Translations under genes and position numbers: made by a program
Shown here: in pieces, positions 16,616 to 25,429 of the stretch
How the letters are laid out: each line of letters opens with the position of its first letter
Position numbering within the stretch: position 1 is the stretch's first letter
The notes under the pieces: model-generated
The model's input: the letters and a program-made list of their open reading frames with translations, nothing else
The model's database searches: none
What the model was told of the DNA's origin: nothing
Assembly: GCA_020161665.1 (NCBI GenBank)
Contig: JAIUPA010000031.1
Location: forward strand, 1 to 64,000
Direction of reading: 5' to 3'
Source: Pseudomonadota bacterium
Lineage (GTDB): Bacteria > Pseudomonadota > Alphaproteobacteria > Rhizobiales > Rhizobiaceae
Length of the DNA: 64,000 nucleotides

Positions 16616-17659
16616 ATGACCTATACGCCCGCCCCTGACCGTTATGATTGCGCCCTGTTTCGCCGCGTTGGCCGAAGCGGCCTGAAGCTGCCCGCCATCT
16701 CCTTTGGCCTGTGGCACAATTTCGGTGATACGACGACGCTCGATGCGCAGCGTTCCATTCTCTTCAAGGCCTTTGATCTGGGCATTACCCATTTCGACCT
16801 TGCCAATAATTACGGCCCGCCGCCCGGCTCGGCGGAAATCAATTTCGGCCGCGTGCTGAAAGAGGATCTCGCCGCCTACCGCGACGAGCTGATCATCTCC
16901 ACCAAGGCGGGCTGGGATATGTGGCCCGGCCCTTACGGTCGCGGTGGTGGCTCGCGCAAGGCGCTGCTCTCCAGCCTCGACCAGAGCCTGAAGCGCCTCA
17001 ACCTCGATTACGTCGATATCTTCTATTCACACCGCTATGATGCGGACACGCCGCTCGAAGAAACCGCCGATGCGCTGGCGTCTGCCGTCCGGCAGGGCAA
17101 GGCGCTTTACGTCGGCATTTCTTCCTATTCCGGCAACAAGACCCGCGAAATGGCCCGCCTTCTGGAAGAGCGCAAAGTTCCGCTTCTCATCAATCAGCCG
17201 TCTTACAACCTCTTCAACCGCTGGGTGGAAAAGGACCTGTTGAAGGCAAGCGACGATGTGGGCGCGGGGGTGATTGCTTTTACGCCGCTGGCGCAGGGGC
17301 TTTTGACCAACAAGTATCTGAACGGCGTGCCGGACGATGCCCGCGTCAACCGTCCCGGTGGCGGGGCGCTTCGCCCCGAGCATCTGAAGGAAGAAAACAT
17401 CGCGCGCGCCCGGGCGCTCAACGAGATTGCCGCCCGCCGGGGCCAGTCGCTGGCACAGCTCGCCATTGCCTGGGTGCTGCGCGATCCTCGCGTCACCTCG
17501 GCGCTGATCGGCGCCAGCTCGACCAAGCAGATCATCGAAAATGTCGGCGCGCTGAAGAACCTCACCTTCACGGCGGAGGAACTGGCCGAAATCGACCGTT
17601 ACGCGGTGGAAGGCGGCATCAACCTGTGGGAGAAGCCATCCCACGAAGCCGCCGTCTGA
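16616..17659 (+). CDS. Aldo-keto reductase (YghZ/Gpr-like)
   Basis: A 347-residue NADPH-dependent aldo-keto reductase. The AKR tetrad is visible: D in FDLANNYG, Y in NNYGPPPG, K in STKAGWDM and H in SHRYDADTP. The C-terminal NADP site is IGASSTKQIIENVGAL. It resembles E. coli YghZ (L-glyceraldehyde 3-phosphate reductase, AKR14) and its PYGRGGGSRK segment. ATG at 16616 follows GAGGT; the frame is open further upstream but through the remnant region. It may detoxify an aldehyde from amine metabolism, but it could be unrelated to Tdm. Confidence 0.85.
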   Translation: MTYTPAPDRYDCALFRRVGRSGLKLPAISFGLWHNFGDTTTLDAQRSILFKAFDLGITHFDLANNYGPPPGSAEINFGRVLKEDLAAYRDELIISTKAGWDMWPGPYGRGGGSRKALLSSLDQSLKRLNLDYVDIFYSHRYDADTPLEETADALASAVRQGKALYVGISSYSGNKTREMARLLEERKVPLLINQPSYNLFNRWVEKDLLKASDDVGAGVIAFTPLAQGLLTNKYLNGVPDDARVNRPGGGALRPEHLKEENIARARALNEIAARRGQSLAQLAIAWVLRDPRVTSALIGASSTKQIIENVGALKNLTFTAEELAEIDRYAVEGGINLWEKPSHEAAV

Positions 17660-17675
17660 CGGGCCACGAAAGAAT

Positions 17676-17702
17676 CACCGCCTCGCCTCCCGCGAGGCGG
17701 TG
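17676..17702. terminator. GC-rich hairpin after the aldo-keto reductase
   Basis: CACCGCCTCG (17676-17685) pairs with CGAGGCGGTG (17693-17702). There is no T-tract, so termination may be weak or Rho-assisted. Confidence 0.5.
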
Positions 17703-17846
17703 ACGGGCACCATCCGAAAACAGTCTCTCCACGCGCCAAAAATGAGCGCCGCGCTTGCCCAGAGATGGCGAAACCCTTGCCAGCCTGCCACCCCGCACCT
17801 ATTCAATGGCACAGCGACATGCAGGCAATTCGAGTGGCGGGGCGTC

Positions 17847-18308
17847 ATGCTGACAAAAAAGGGAAAGTACGGTCTGAAGGCCATTGCTGATCTGGCGACG
17901 CTTGCCCCCGGTGAAACCGCCTTCGTGACCGAGATTGCGACGCGCAACAACATCCCCAAGAAGTTTCTGGACACGATCCTTCTGGAACTGCGCAATGGCG
18001 GCTTTCTGCGTTCGAAGAAGGGGCCGTCGGGTGGCTACGCGCTTTCCAAACCCGCCAGCGAAATCTTCATCGGGCAGATTGTGCGCACGCTTGATGGACC
18101 GCTGGCCCCCATTCGCTGCGCCAGCCGCACCGCTTTTGAGGCGTGTGACGATTGCGCGGACCCGGAAGCCTGCCCGGTTCGCCGCTCGATGAGCACGGTG
18201 CGCGATGCCATGGCTGAAATCCTCGACACGATGACGCTGGAAGCCTTTGTCCAAGGCAGCAAGGTCGGCTCAGACAGGGATGTATCGCCCGTCACGATAG
18301 GTGAGTGA
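17847..18308 (+). CDS. Rrf2-family regulator with cysteine cluster
   Basis: A 153-residue Rrf2-type winged-helix repressor (MLTKKGKYGLKAIADLATL; IPKKFLDTILLELRNGGFLRSKKGPSGGYAL). The C-terminal half carries C at CAS, CDDC and ACPVRR, similar to the cysteines that hold the Fe-S cluster in IscR/NsrR. It is therefore probably a redox-, nitric oxide- or iron-responsive regulator. ATG at 17847 is the family start. Targets cannot be deduced from the neighbours. Confidence 0.87.
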   Translation: MLTKKGKYGLKAIADLATLAPGETAFVTEIATRNNIPKKFLDTILLELRNGGFLRSKKGPSGGYALSKPASEIFIGQIVRTLDGPLAPIRCASRTAFEACDDCADPEACPVRRSMSTVRDAMAEILDTMTLEAFVQGSKVGSDRDVSPVTIGE

Positions 18309-18471
18309 CGCTCCAAGGCTTCCTCGACAACGCAATCGATGGCGGCAAGGGCATCCTGCAGCAGCAGCGCAATGGCCGTTCGACATCACCGAGAAGGCAG
18401 GCACCAAGCCTGATCTGTCTCGTCAACTGGGCCACCATCTCATTGTTTTAGAAGGCAGGTTTTCCCGACAG

Positions 18472-18499
18472 CAAAGGCGGCTGGGTCCCCTTGCCTTTG
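18472..18499. terminator. Inverted repeat between convergent rrf2-like and dctR genes
   Basis: CAAAGGC (18472-18478) pairs with GCCTTTG (18493-18499) with a 14-nt loop, directly after the dctR stop. It may be a weak bidirectional terminator. The remaining ~160 bp of this gap shows nothing clear. Confidence 0.35.
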
Positions 18500-18503
18500 A
18501 TTG

Positions 18504-19106
18504 TCAGTTCTGCCCGTCGGCAATCAGCTTGGTCAATTCGATGGCATTACGAACGCCCATCTTGGCAAGAACCCGGCCGCGATGGACCTCGACCGTGCGC
18601 AGCGCAATCCCCAGCGCATCGGCGATCTGCTTGTTGAGCGCACCCGTCACCATCAGAGCCATGACTTCCTTTTCTCGCTGCGAGAGGGTCGCTTTGCGGT
18701 CCGCCACACTCTGGCGTGCCGCCGCGGCGGCCTGATCTTGTGCATGGGCCGCGATGGCCGTCAGCGCCAGATCGACGATCTGGTTGTCGTTGAACGGTTT
18801 CTCGATGAAGTCAAAGGCTCCGGCCTTGAGCGCGCGCACCGCGACGGGCACATCGGCATGGCCCGTCAGGAAGATCACCGGCACCCGCACGCCCGCCAGT
18901 TGCAGGCGATCGAAAACCTCGGGTCCGGACAGCCCGCCCATGCGCACATCCAGAATAATGCAGGCGCAGTCGCTCAGCGGCAGGGCATCCAGGAATGCCT
19001 CGCCGCTGTCCCATCCCCGCGTCGACAATCCGCGCGATGCCAGCAGAAAGGACAGGGCATCGCGGATGACGTCCTCGTCATCGATGATATGGATGGTTCC
19101 AATCAT
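18504..19106 (-). CDS. dctR: FixJ/NarL-type response regulator, DctR-like
   Basis: A 200-residue response regulator. The receiver domain (~1-120) has the DDED acidic pocket, the phosphorylatable Asp in IILDVRMGG and the Lys in IEKPFND. The LuxR-type HTH (~137-200) is LSQREKEVMALMVTGALNKQIADALGIALRTVEVHRGRVLAKM. Its start overlaps the kinase stop by 4 bp (19103-19106). The FixJ-type layout plus the divergent TRAP genes match DctR of Rhodobacter, which activates dctPQM. Confidence 0.88.
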   Translation of the reverse strand: MIGTIHIIDDEDVIRDALSFLLASRGLSTRGWDSGEAFLDALPLSDCACIILDVRMGGLSGPEVFDRLQLAGVRVPVIFLTGHADVPVAVRALKAGAFDFIEKPFNDNQIVDLALTAIAAHAQDQAAAAARQSVADRKATLSQREKEVMALMVTGALNKQIADALGIALRTVEVHRGRVLAKMGVRNAIELTKLIADGQN

Positions 19107-21193
19107 ACCATGCGTCCCCCCTCGCCTGCCGACATTTCATGATGGGTATAGGGCAGGCTGACGGTGAACACCGTGCCACCGCCTTCGCCCGGGCGAAAGC
19201 CAAGCTGTCCGCCGTGCAATTCCACGATGGAGCGGCAGATCTTCAGCCCCATGCCAAGGCCCTGCGGTTTGGTGCTCGCGAAGGCATCATAGAGGCGATC
19301 CTCGACCTCGGGGGCAATGCCGCCGCCCTGGTCAACCACCTCGATAATGGCGCTGGTCTCGCGTGGACGAAGCCGGATCCGCAACAGGTCGCCAGTCCGG
19401 TGTTCGCCCATCGCTTCCATCCCGTTGCGGGTCAGGTTGATCAGCAACTGTTCGAGGAGAATGTGGTCGGCGGCAACGGGTGGCGTCGGCTCGATCTCGG
19501 CCGTCAATTGCACATGATGCTCGCGGGCGTCGGCCGAGAGAAGGGAGATCGTGCCGGCGATGACATCCTCCAGATGCGTCTGCGAAAAACGCGGCTCGCG
19601 CTTGCGCGCCATATCCTGCACGCGCTGGATGACGAGCCCGGCCCGGGCCGCCTGCTGAGACAGTTTTTCTGCTCCCAGGCGCACAAGGACCGTATCCATG
19701 TCTGGTTTGGCGGTAAGGTTGAGCAGGCCCGCGGCATAGGATGCGATGGCCGAGAGCGGCTGGTTCAGTTCGTGGGCAAGCGTTGAGGCCATTTCGCCCA
19801 GCGCCACCAGCCGGCCCGTGCGAGCAATGGTCTCGTCCTGTGTACGGGCGCGCTTGGCCGCCTTGCGGCTTTCCGTGATATCGATGACAGACCCCATCCA
19901 GCCGCGATGCACGCCGCCAGCATCAATCAGCGGAGCCTCAAACACCTGCACGTCGATCTCATGGCCATCGCGATGGCGAAAGCGGGTCTCGAAACTCTGA
20001 CTGACCGCGCCGCTGGCCTTAAGCTGCCTTTGCCGCTCCTCGACCTCGCCCATACGGGATGGGTCCCAATAGGGCATAGGGGGGGCGCGTCCGACGATTT
20101 CGTTGGCTCCCAGACCGACGAGATTGCAAAAAGCGGCGTTGACGTAAAGAATTCGGCCATCGTGGTCCTTTGCGCGCAAGCCGACCGTCAGGCTCTCCTC
20201 CATCGAGCGACGGAAGGCGGTCTCGCCTCGCAGACGCAATTCGGCATCGCGCCGCCGCCGGGTGCTGAGGAAAAGCACGGCCAGCGCCACAACGGAGAAG
20301 GCCGCCAGCGCCATGATTGCCCCGAACAGCAGGGTGGAATGAAACCCGCCCCGCGCATCATAGGCCGAAATCTGCAACAGGGTCCCACGAAGCGGCGGAT
20401 CGAACGCGATGACATGCCGGGCATTGCCAGCCCTCGTCTCCAGTCTCTGGCGCGCCGCGATGGTTTCGCCGCCGGCATCGATGACCTTGACGCCATACTG
20501 CTCGGCAATCCACCAGGGGATATGGCGCTCCAGCAGGATGGGGATCGATATCGTCGCCATGACCAGCCCCCCGGCCCCGGCAAGCGGCATGCCGATAGTC
20601 ACAAGGCCGTTGGCGCTCACATTGCCATAGACCGGGCGCGTTGCATGTGCAGCCCGACCCTTCATAAGAGCCGCAAGCTCGGGATCGTCAGGCACGACGC
20701 GGTCGGGCACCGCCTGGAGAACCTTGCCCGCCGCATCATAAAAAGTCAGGGACTGGACCTCGGGATTGGTCGCGATATGCAGGCGGGCGCGGGCCTCGAA
20801 CATGGCCTGCGGTACCCCTTCCACGCCCTCCAGCGCCAGACGCACCAGAAGATCCTCGTGAATGGAGAGCTGGAAGCGCAGCGTCTGTTCCACCCAGAGC
20901 GCATCGGTTGCGATCTTGACGCGCGCACGCTCTACTTCGCTGCGCTCGACGAACCAGGCAAGCGCGGCCACGCCGATCGCCAGCGCCGCAATCGCCACCA
21001 GCGGCACGAGCGACAGCAGGTCAATACGCTGCCATGCGCCAGAAGCCTGTGCCTGTTCCCAGGGATCGCCACCGCCGCTGCCGCGCCACTTTTCCTCGTT
21101 GCTTGACTTCGTCACGATGCCCCTGTCCGCTCCGCCCTGTTGCGGCCTTCGTTCAGCACCTTTTCGACCGACGCCGCTATTGCGGGTTTCCAC
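19103..21193 (-). CDS. dctS: Sensor histidine kinase, DctS-like
   Basis: A 696-residue membrane sensor. A first transmembrane helix (~58-82) and a second (~285-308) bracket a ~200-residue periplasmic ligand domain. A PAS domain with PAC follows (~330-450), then HisKA (GEMASTLAHELNQPLSAIASYAAGLLNL, with phospho-His) and HATPase_c (LINLTRNGMEAM, VDQGGGI, GLGMGLKICRSIVE). This layout matches DctS, which senses C4-dicarboxylates. The frame begins at a GTG at 21193; a GTG at 21115 would remove a low-complexity leader and is also plausible. Confidence 0.87.
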   Translation of the reverse strand: METRNSGVGRKGAERRPQQGGADRGIVTKSSNEEKWRGSGGGDPWEQAQASGAWQRIDLLSLVPLVAIAALAIGVAALAWFVERSEVERARVKIATDALWVEQTLRFQLSIHEDLLVRLALEGVEGVPQAMFEARARLHIATNPEVQSLTFYDAAGKVLQAVPDRVVPDDPELAALMKGRAAHATRPVYGNVSANGLVTIGMPLAGAGGLVMATISIPILLERHIPWWIAEQYGVKVIDAGGETIAARQRLETRAGNARHVIAFDPPLRGTLLQISAYDARGGFHSTLLFGAIMALAAFSVVALAVLFLSTRRRRDAELRLRGETAFRRSMEESLTVGLRAKDHDGRILYVNAAFCNLVGLGANEIVGRAPPMPYWDPSRMGEVEERQRQLKASGAVSQSFETRFRHRDGHEIDVQVFEAPLIDAGGVHRGWMGSVIDITESRKAAKRARTQDETIARTGRLVALGEMASTLAHELNQPLSAIASYAAGLLNLTAKPDMDTVLVRLGAEKLSQQAARAGLVIQRVQDMARKREPRFSQTHLEDVIAGTISLLSADAREHHVQLTAEIEPTPPVAADHILLEQLLINLTRNGMEAMGEHRTGDLLRIRLRPRETSAIIEVVDQGGGIAPEVEDRLYDAFASTKPQGLGMGLKICRSIVELHGGQLGFRPGEGGGTVFTVSLPYTHHEMSAGEGGRMV

Positions 21194-21270
21194 AATAGCG
21201 TGGCGGGTCAGAAAATGGCAACAAAATGGCGATCGCCTGGAGGGGCGACGAAAATGGAGGAGAAATAATC

Positions 21271-22275
21271 ATGTTCACCCGTCGTAACTTCACCCGGCTC
21301 GCAGGGGCCGCAGCCATCGCGCTCTCCGTCGCAATGCCCGCCCTCGCTGAGCCTCTGGTCATCAAGTTCAGCCACGTCGTCGCGCCCGATACACCGAAGG
21401 GCAAGGGTGCGACCAAGTTCAAGGAACTGGCCGAAGCCTACACCAAGGGCGCCGTCAAGGTCGAGGTCTACCCGAACTCTCAGCTCTACAAGGACAAGGA
21501 GGAGCTTGAAGCTCTCCAGCTCGGCGCGGTTCAGATGCTCGCCCCCTCGCTGGCAAAGTTCGGTCCGCTCGGCGTGCAGCAGTTCGAGCTTTTTGACCTG
21601 CCCTACCTGATGACGAGCTACGACGACCTGCGCAAGATCACCGATGGCCCGGTGGGCAAGTCGCTGCTTTCGATGCTTGAAGCCAAAGGCATCAAGGGCC
21701 TTGCCTATTGGGACAACGGCTTCAAGATCATGTCGGCCAATTCGCAGTTGCATACGCCGGACGACTTCCTTGGCCTGAAGATGCGCATCCAGTCGTCGAA
21801 GATCCTGGAAGCCGAAATGAAGGCGCTTGGCGCCGTTCCGCAGGTCATGGCCTTCTCCGAAGTCTATCAGGCGCTGCAGACCGGCGTTGTCGACGGTACG
21901 GAAAACCCGCCGTCGAACATGTATACCCAGAAGATGCATGAAGTGCAGAAGCACGCCACGCTCTCCAATCACGGCTATCTCGGCTATGCGGTGATCGTGA
22001 ACAAGACCTTCTGGGAACAGCTTTCGCCGGACGTGCGCGAGCAGCTTGAAAAGGCCATGGCCGAATCGACGGCTTACGCCAACTCCATCGCCAAGCAGGA
22101 AAACGAAGCAGCCATCGCAGCGATGAAGGCCGCCGGCAAGACGACCTTCTACGAACTGAGCGATGACGAACGCAAGGCATGGATCAAAGCTCTGCGCCCC
22201 GTGCAGGAAGAAATGGCATCGCGCATTGGTGCTGATCTGATCGCCAAGGCCCACGCCGCGCTCGGCTCAAACTGA
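21271..22275 (+). CDS. dctP: TRAP transporter solute-binding protein DctP
   Basis: A 334-residue periplasmic binding protein of the DctP family. It has a signal peptide (~1-26, NFTRLAGAAAIALSVAMPALA) and a DctP body (IKFSHVVAPDTPKGKGATKFKELAE; QSSKILEAEMKALGAVPQVMAFSEVYQALQTGVVDGTENPPSNMY), with the conserved Arg that ligates substrate carboxylate. ATG at 21271 follows GGAGGAG; a longer frame from 21226 would disrupt the signal peptide. C4-dicarboxylates are the likely substrate because of DctSR, but another carboxylate such as an alicyclic acid is possible. Confidence 0.92.
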   Translation: MFTRRNFTRLAGAAAIALSVAMPALAEPLVIKFSHVVAPDTPKGKGATKFKELAEAYTKGAVKVEVYPNSQLYKDKEELEALQLGAVQMLAPSLAKFGPLGVQQFELFDLPYLMTSYDDLRKITDGPVGKSLLSMLEAKGIKGLAYWDNGFKIMSANSQLHTPDDFLGLKMRIQSSKILEAEMKALGAVPQVMAFSEVYQALQTGVVDGTENPPSNMYTQKMHEVQKHATLSNHGYLGYAVIVNKTFWEQLSPDVREQLEKAMAESTAYANSIAKQENEAAIAAMKAAGKTTFYELSDDERKAWIKALRPVQEEMASRIGADLIAKAHAALGSN

Positions 22276-22300
22276 TCTTCCGGTTCTGACACCCAAAAGC

Positions 22301-22325
22301 GGATGCGCCGTTGATCGGCGCATCC
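22301..22325 (+). promoter_or_regulatory. Perfect 10-bp hairpin between dctP and dctQ
   Basis: GGATGCGCCG, TTGAT, CGGCGCATCC, with no T-tract, in the 184-bp spacer after dctP. It probably stabilises the dctP message or partly terminates it, giving more binding protein than membrane subunits. Confidence 0.65.
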
Positions 22326-22459
22326 AGACCCGGCCAGGGCGGCACGCCCCGTGCGTCAATAGACACACGAAGCCCAGCCCTTGTTTCCGAATTCATTCAT
22401 CCGGCTTTCCGCGAAAATCCCGATAGGTTTTCCGGGCCGATGGTTCAGTGAGGTCCGCC

Positions 22460-23092
22460 ATGTTGTTGCGCATCCTCGACCGTCTCGAAGAAATCCTGAT
22501 TTCCGTGCTGATCGCGCTTGCGGTCGCATTGATCTTCGCTGCGGTCGTCCACCGTTTTTCGATCGGCTTTGCCGCCGATCTCGTTGCCGTTGGCCGTGCC
22601 AACGATCTGCCCTGGCTGCAATCAGCAGCACGTTCGGCCTTCAAGGCAATCAACGCCGTTCAGCTGACCTGGGCGCAAGAGGCCTGTATCTATCTCTTTG
22701 TATGGATGGCCAAATTCGGCGCCGCCTATGGTGTGCGCGCCGGCGTGCATGTGGGCGTGGATATTCTTGTCGAAAAGCTCACCGGCCGCACCCGCAACGT
22801 CGTCACGATCATCGCCATGTCAGGCGGCATCCTCTTTACTGCCATTGTGGCCTGGATCGGCGCCGATTTCGTCTACCACATCTGGCTCGGCAAGCAGGTC
22901 TCCGCGGACCTCGAAATGCCGATGTGGATCGTCTATCTGGCCGTGCCGCTCGGTTCCACCCTGATGTGCTTTCGCTTCATCCAGGCCCTCTATCTCTACC
23001 TGAAGACGGGTTTCATCGCCCATCACGATCACGGTTCAGTGGACGGTCTTGAAGAAGAAGCCGACGACCTTGCCAAGGGAGCCCACGGATGA
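22460..23092 (+). CDS. dctQ: TRAP transporter small permease DctQ
   Basis: A 210-residue four-helix integral membrane protein (ILISVLIALAVALIFAAVVHRFS; IYLFVWMAKFGAAYGVRAGVHVGVDILVEKL). It is longer than a minimal DctQ (~160-170) because of a ~45-residue insert after helix 1, as in C4-dicarboxylate DctQ proteins. The stop overlaps the dctM start (23089-23092). A GTG at 22448 is the alternative start. Confidence 0.9.
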   Translation: MLLRILDRLEEILISVLIALAVALIFAAVVHRFSIGFAADLVAVGRANDLPWLQSAARSAFKAINAVQLTWAQEACIYLFVWMAKFGAAYGVRAGVHVGVDILVEKLTGRTRNVVTIIAMSGGILFTAIVAWIGADFVYHIWLGKQVSADLEMPMWIVYLAVPLGSTLMCFRFIQALYLYLKTGFIAHHDHGSVDGLEEEADDLAKGAHG

Positions 23093-24411
23093 CCCCTCTG
23101 ATTATTTTCACTATTCTGGCAGTGCTGCTCCTGACGGGCATGCCGGTATCGATCTCGCTTGGCCTGACCGTCTTTACCTTCCTGTTCGGCTTCACCACGA
23201 TCCCGCTCGATTCCATCGCGCTGAAGCTCTTTACCGGCATCGAGAAGTTCGAGATCATGGCGATCCCCTTCTTCATTCTCGCCGGCAACTTCCTCACCCA
23301 TGGCGGTGTTGCACGGCGCATGATCCGCTTCGCCACGACCATGGTCGGGCACTGGTATGGCGGCATGGGTCTTGCGGCGGTCCTTTCCTGCGCGCTGTTT
23401 GCCGCCATCTCCGGCTCGAGCCCGGCAACCGTGATGGCCGTCGGATCGATCTTGATCCCCGCCATGGTGCGGCAGGGCTATCCGGCGCAGTTCGGTGTCG
23501 GCACGGTTGTGACCGCCGGCGGTCTCGGCATTCTCATTCCGCCGTCCATTGTCATGGTCATGTATGCGGTGGCAACATCGGGCATGGTGGTCACAGGTCC
23601 CGATAATTTGCCCGTCATGTCCGCGTCCATCGGCACGCTGTTCATGGCAGGCGTCATACCCGGCCTGATGCTGGCAACCATGCTCGGCGCCACAACCTTC
23701 TATCGCGCCTGGAAGAATGGCTATCCGCGTATGCAGCGCGCCACATGGGGCGAACGCTGGAAGGCCCTGCGCGAAAGCATCTGGGGGTTGATGCTCATCG
23801 TCATCATCATGGGCGGTATCTATGGCGGGATCTTCACGCCGACAGAAGCGGCTGCAGTCAGTGCCGTCTATGCCTTTATCGTCGCGGTCTGGGTCTATCG
23901 GGACATCACGCTGCGCGACGTACCGAAGGTGCTGCTCAGTTCTGCGGCCATGTCGGCGATGCTGCTCTACATCATCACCAATGCCGTCATGTTTGCCTTC
24001 ATCATGACCTCGGAGCAGATTCCGCAGCAACTTTCGGACTGGATCGTCAATCTCGGCCTCGGCAAGATCGGCTTCCTGCTGATGGTCAACTTCATCCTGC
24101 TGTTCATCGGCATGGTGATGGAACCCTCGGCCATCGTCCTGATCATGGCCCCGATCCTCTATCCGGTCGCAGCCAAACTCGGCGTCGATCCCGTCCATTT
24201 TGGCATCATGCTGGTCGTCAATATGGAAATCGGCCTGTGCACGCCGCCGGTGGGTCTCAACCTCTATGTCGGATCGGCGATATCAAAACTCGGGCTGACG
24301 GCCGTGACCAAGGCCGCCACTCCCTGGCTGCTCACGGCCCTCGTCTTCCTCGGCATCATCACCTATGTGCCGGAGATCACGCTATTCCTGCCACGCCTGC
24401 TCGGCATGTGA
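23089..24411 (+). CDS. dctM: TRAP transporter large permease DctM
   Basis: A 440-residue membrane protein with ~12 helices and the DctM signatures (ALFAAISGSSPATVMAVGSILIPAM; GILIPPSIVMVMYAVATSG; MEIGLCTPPVGLNLYVG). It forms the Na+-coupled translocation unit with DctQ. It is translationally coupled to dctQ by the ATGA overlap. Confidence 0.94.
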   Translation: MTPLIIFTILAVLLLTGMPVSISLGLTVFTFLFGFTTIPLDSIALKLFTGIEKFEIMAIPFFILAGNFLTHGGVARRMIRFATTMVGHWYGGMGLAAVLSCALFAAISGSSPATVMAVGSILIPAMVRQGYPAQFGVGTVVTAGGLGILIPPSIVMVMYAVATSGMVVTGPDNLPVMSASIGTLFMAGVIPGLMLATMLGATTFYRAWKNGYPRMQRATWGERWKALRESIWGLMLIVIIMGGIYGGIFTPTEAAAVSAVYAFIVAVWVYRDITLRDVPKVLLSSAAMSAMLLYIITNAVMFAFIMTSEQIPQQLSDWIVNLGLGKIGFLLMVNFILLFIGMVMEPSAIVLIMAPILYPVAAKLGVDPVHFGIMLVVNMEIGLCTPPVGLNLYVGSAISKLGLTAVTKAATPWLLTALVFLGIITYVPEITLFLPRLLGM

Positions 24412-24433
24412 AGGCACAAGCCCCGTGAACAAG

Positions 24434-24466
24434 ACCGACCGGGAGACGATCCCGGTCGGTTCTGCG
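24434..24466 (+). terminator. Terminator of dctPQM
   Basis: ACCGACCGGG (24434-24443), loop AGACGAT, CCCGGTCGGT (24451-24460), then TCTGCGTTT. Confidence 0.8.
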
Positions 24467-24581
24467 TTTGTATGATACGTAATGCATGGCCCCCAACATC
24501 AGGGCATCGATGGTGAAATAGCCGAAAGGTCGCGCAAGAGAGATGGCAGATCGGTCGTAGCGAGGCCTGTTGAACCCTTCC

Positions 24582-25421
24582 TCAGATCAGGCGTTCACCA
24601 TGCCAGCGCAGGTGATCATCCATGAAGGTGGAGATGAAGTTGTAGGAGTGGTCATAGCCGTCGCGCATATTGAGAACGAGCGGCTGGCCCGCCTTCTTCG
24701 CGGCGTCCACCAGACGCTCCGGCATGAGGCCGGTCGCAAGGAAGCTGTCGGCCGTGCCCTGATCGACCAGCAGTTCGGGAAAACGCTTGCCGTCTTCGAT
24801 CAGCGCCACCGCATCATAGCGCCGCCATGCGGCCGCGTCGGTTCCCAGATACTTCTCGAAGGCCGGTTTCGACCAGCCCGCCACCGACGGGTTGACGATC
24901 GGCGCAAACGCCGAGGCGCTCTTATAGGTTTCGGGATTGTTGAGCGCGATGGTGAGCGCGCCGTGCCCGCCCATGGAATGGCCGGTAATGCCCTGACGGC
25001 TCATATCCGCCGGAAAATGCGCGGCGATGATCGCCGGCAGTTCCTGCGTGACATAGGAATACATGCGGTAATGATCCGCATAGGGCGCTTGCGTCGCATC
25101 GACGTAAAAGCCCGCGCCGGAGCCGAACTGCCAGTTCTCCTTTTCATCGGCCACATCCTCGCCACGCGGCGAGGTATCCGGCAGAACGATGATCAAGCCC
25201 AACTCGGCGGCAAGCTGGCGGTACTCACCCTTGTCCATGCAATTGGCATGGGTGCAGGTGAGACCTGAGAGATACCAGAGAACCGGCAGCTTTTCGCCTT
25301 CGGCATGCGGCGGCACGAAGACGGCGAAGGTCATCGGCGTCTTCGTTTCAGTCGACAGGTGACGATAGACGCCCTGAATGCCGCCATGGGCCTTGGCGGT
25401 GGAAATCGTTTCCAGTGTCAT
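24582..25421 (-). CDS. fghA: S-formylglutathione hydrolase
   Basis: A 279-residue esterase-D-type alpha/beta hydrolase that splits S-formylglutathione into formate and glutathione, the second step of glutathione-dependent formaldehyde oxidation. The nucleophile is in GHSMGGHGAL, with the family segments LSGLTCTHANCMDKGEYR and DTSPRGEDV. ATG at 25421 follows GAGG and lies 9 bp from the adhC stop; a TTG at 25433 overlapping that stop is less likely. Confidence 0.94.
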   Translation of the reverse strand: MTLETISTAKAHGGIQGVYRHLSTETKTPMTFAVFVPPHAEGEKLPVLWYLSGLTCTHANCMDKGEYRQLAAELGLIIVLPDTSPRGEDVADEKENWQFGSGAGFYVDATQAPYADHYRMYSYVTQELPAIIAAHFPADMSRQGITGHSMGGHGALTIALNNPETYKSASAFAPIVNPSVAGWSKPAFEKYLGTDAAAWRRYDAVALIEDGKRFPELLVDQGTADSFLATGLMPERLVDAAKKAGQPLVLNMRDGYDHSYNFISTFMDDHLRWHGERLI

Positions 25422-25429
25422 GACGGGCC

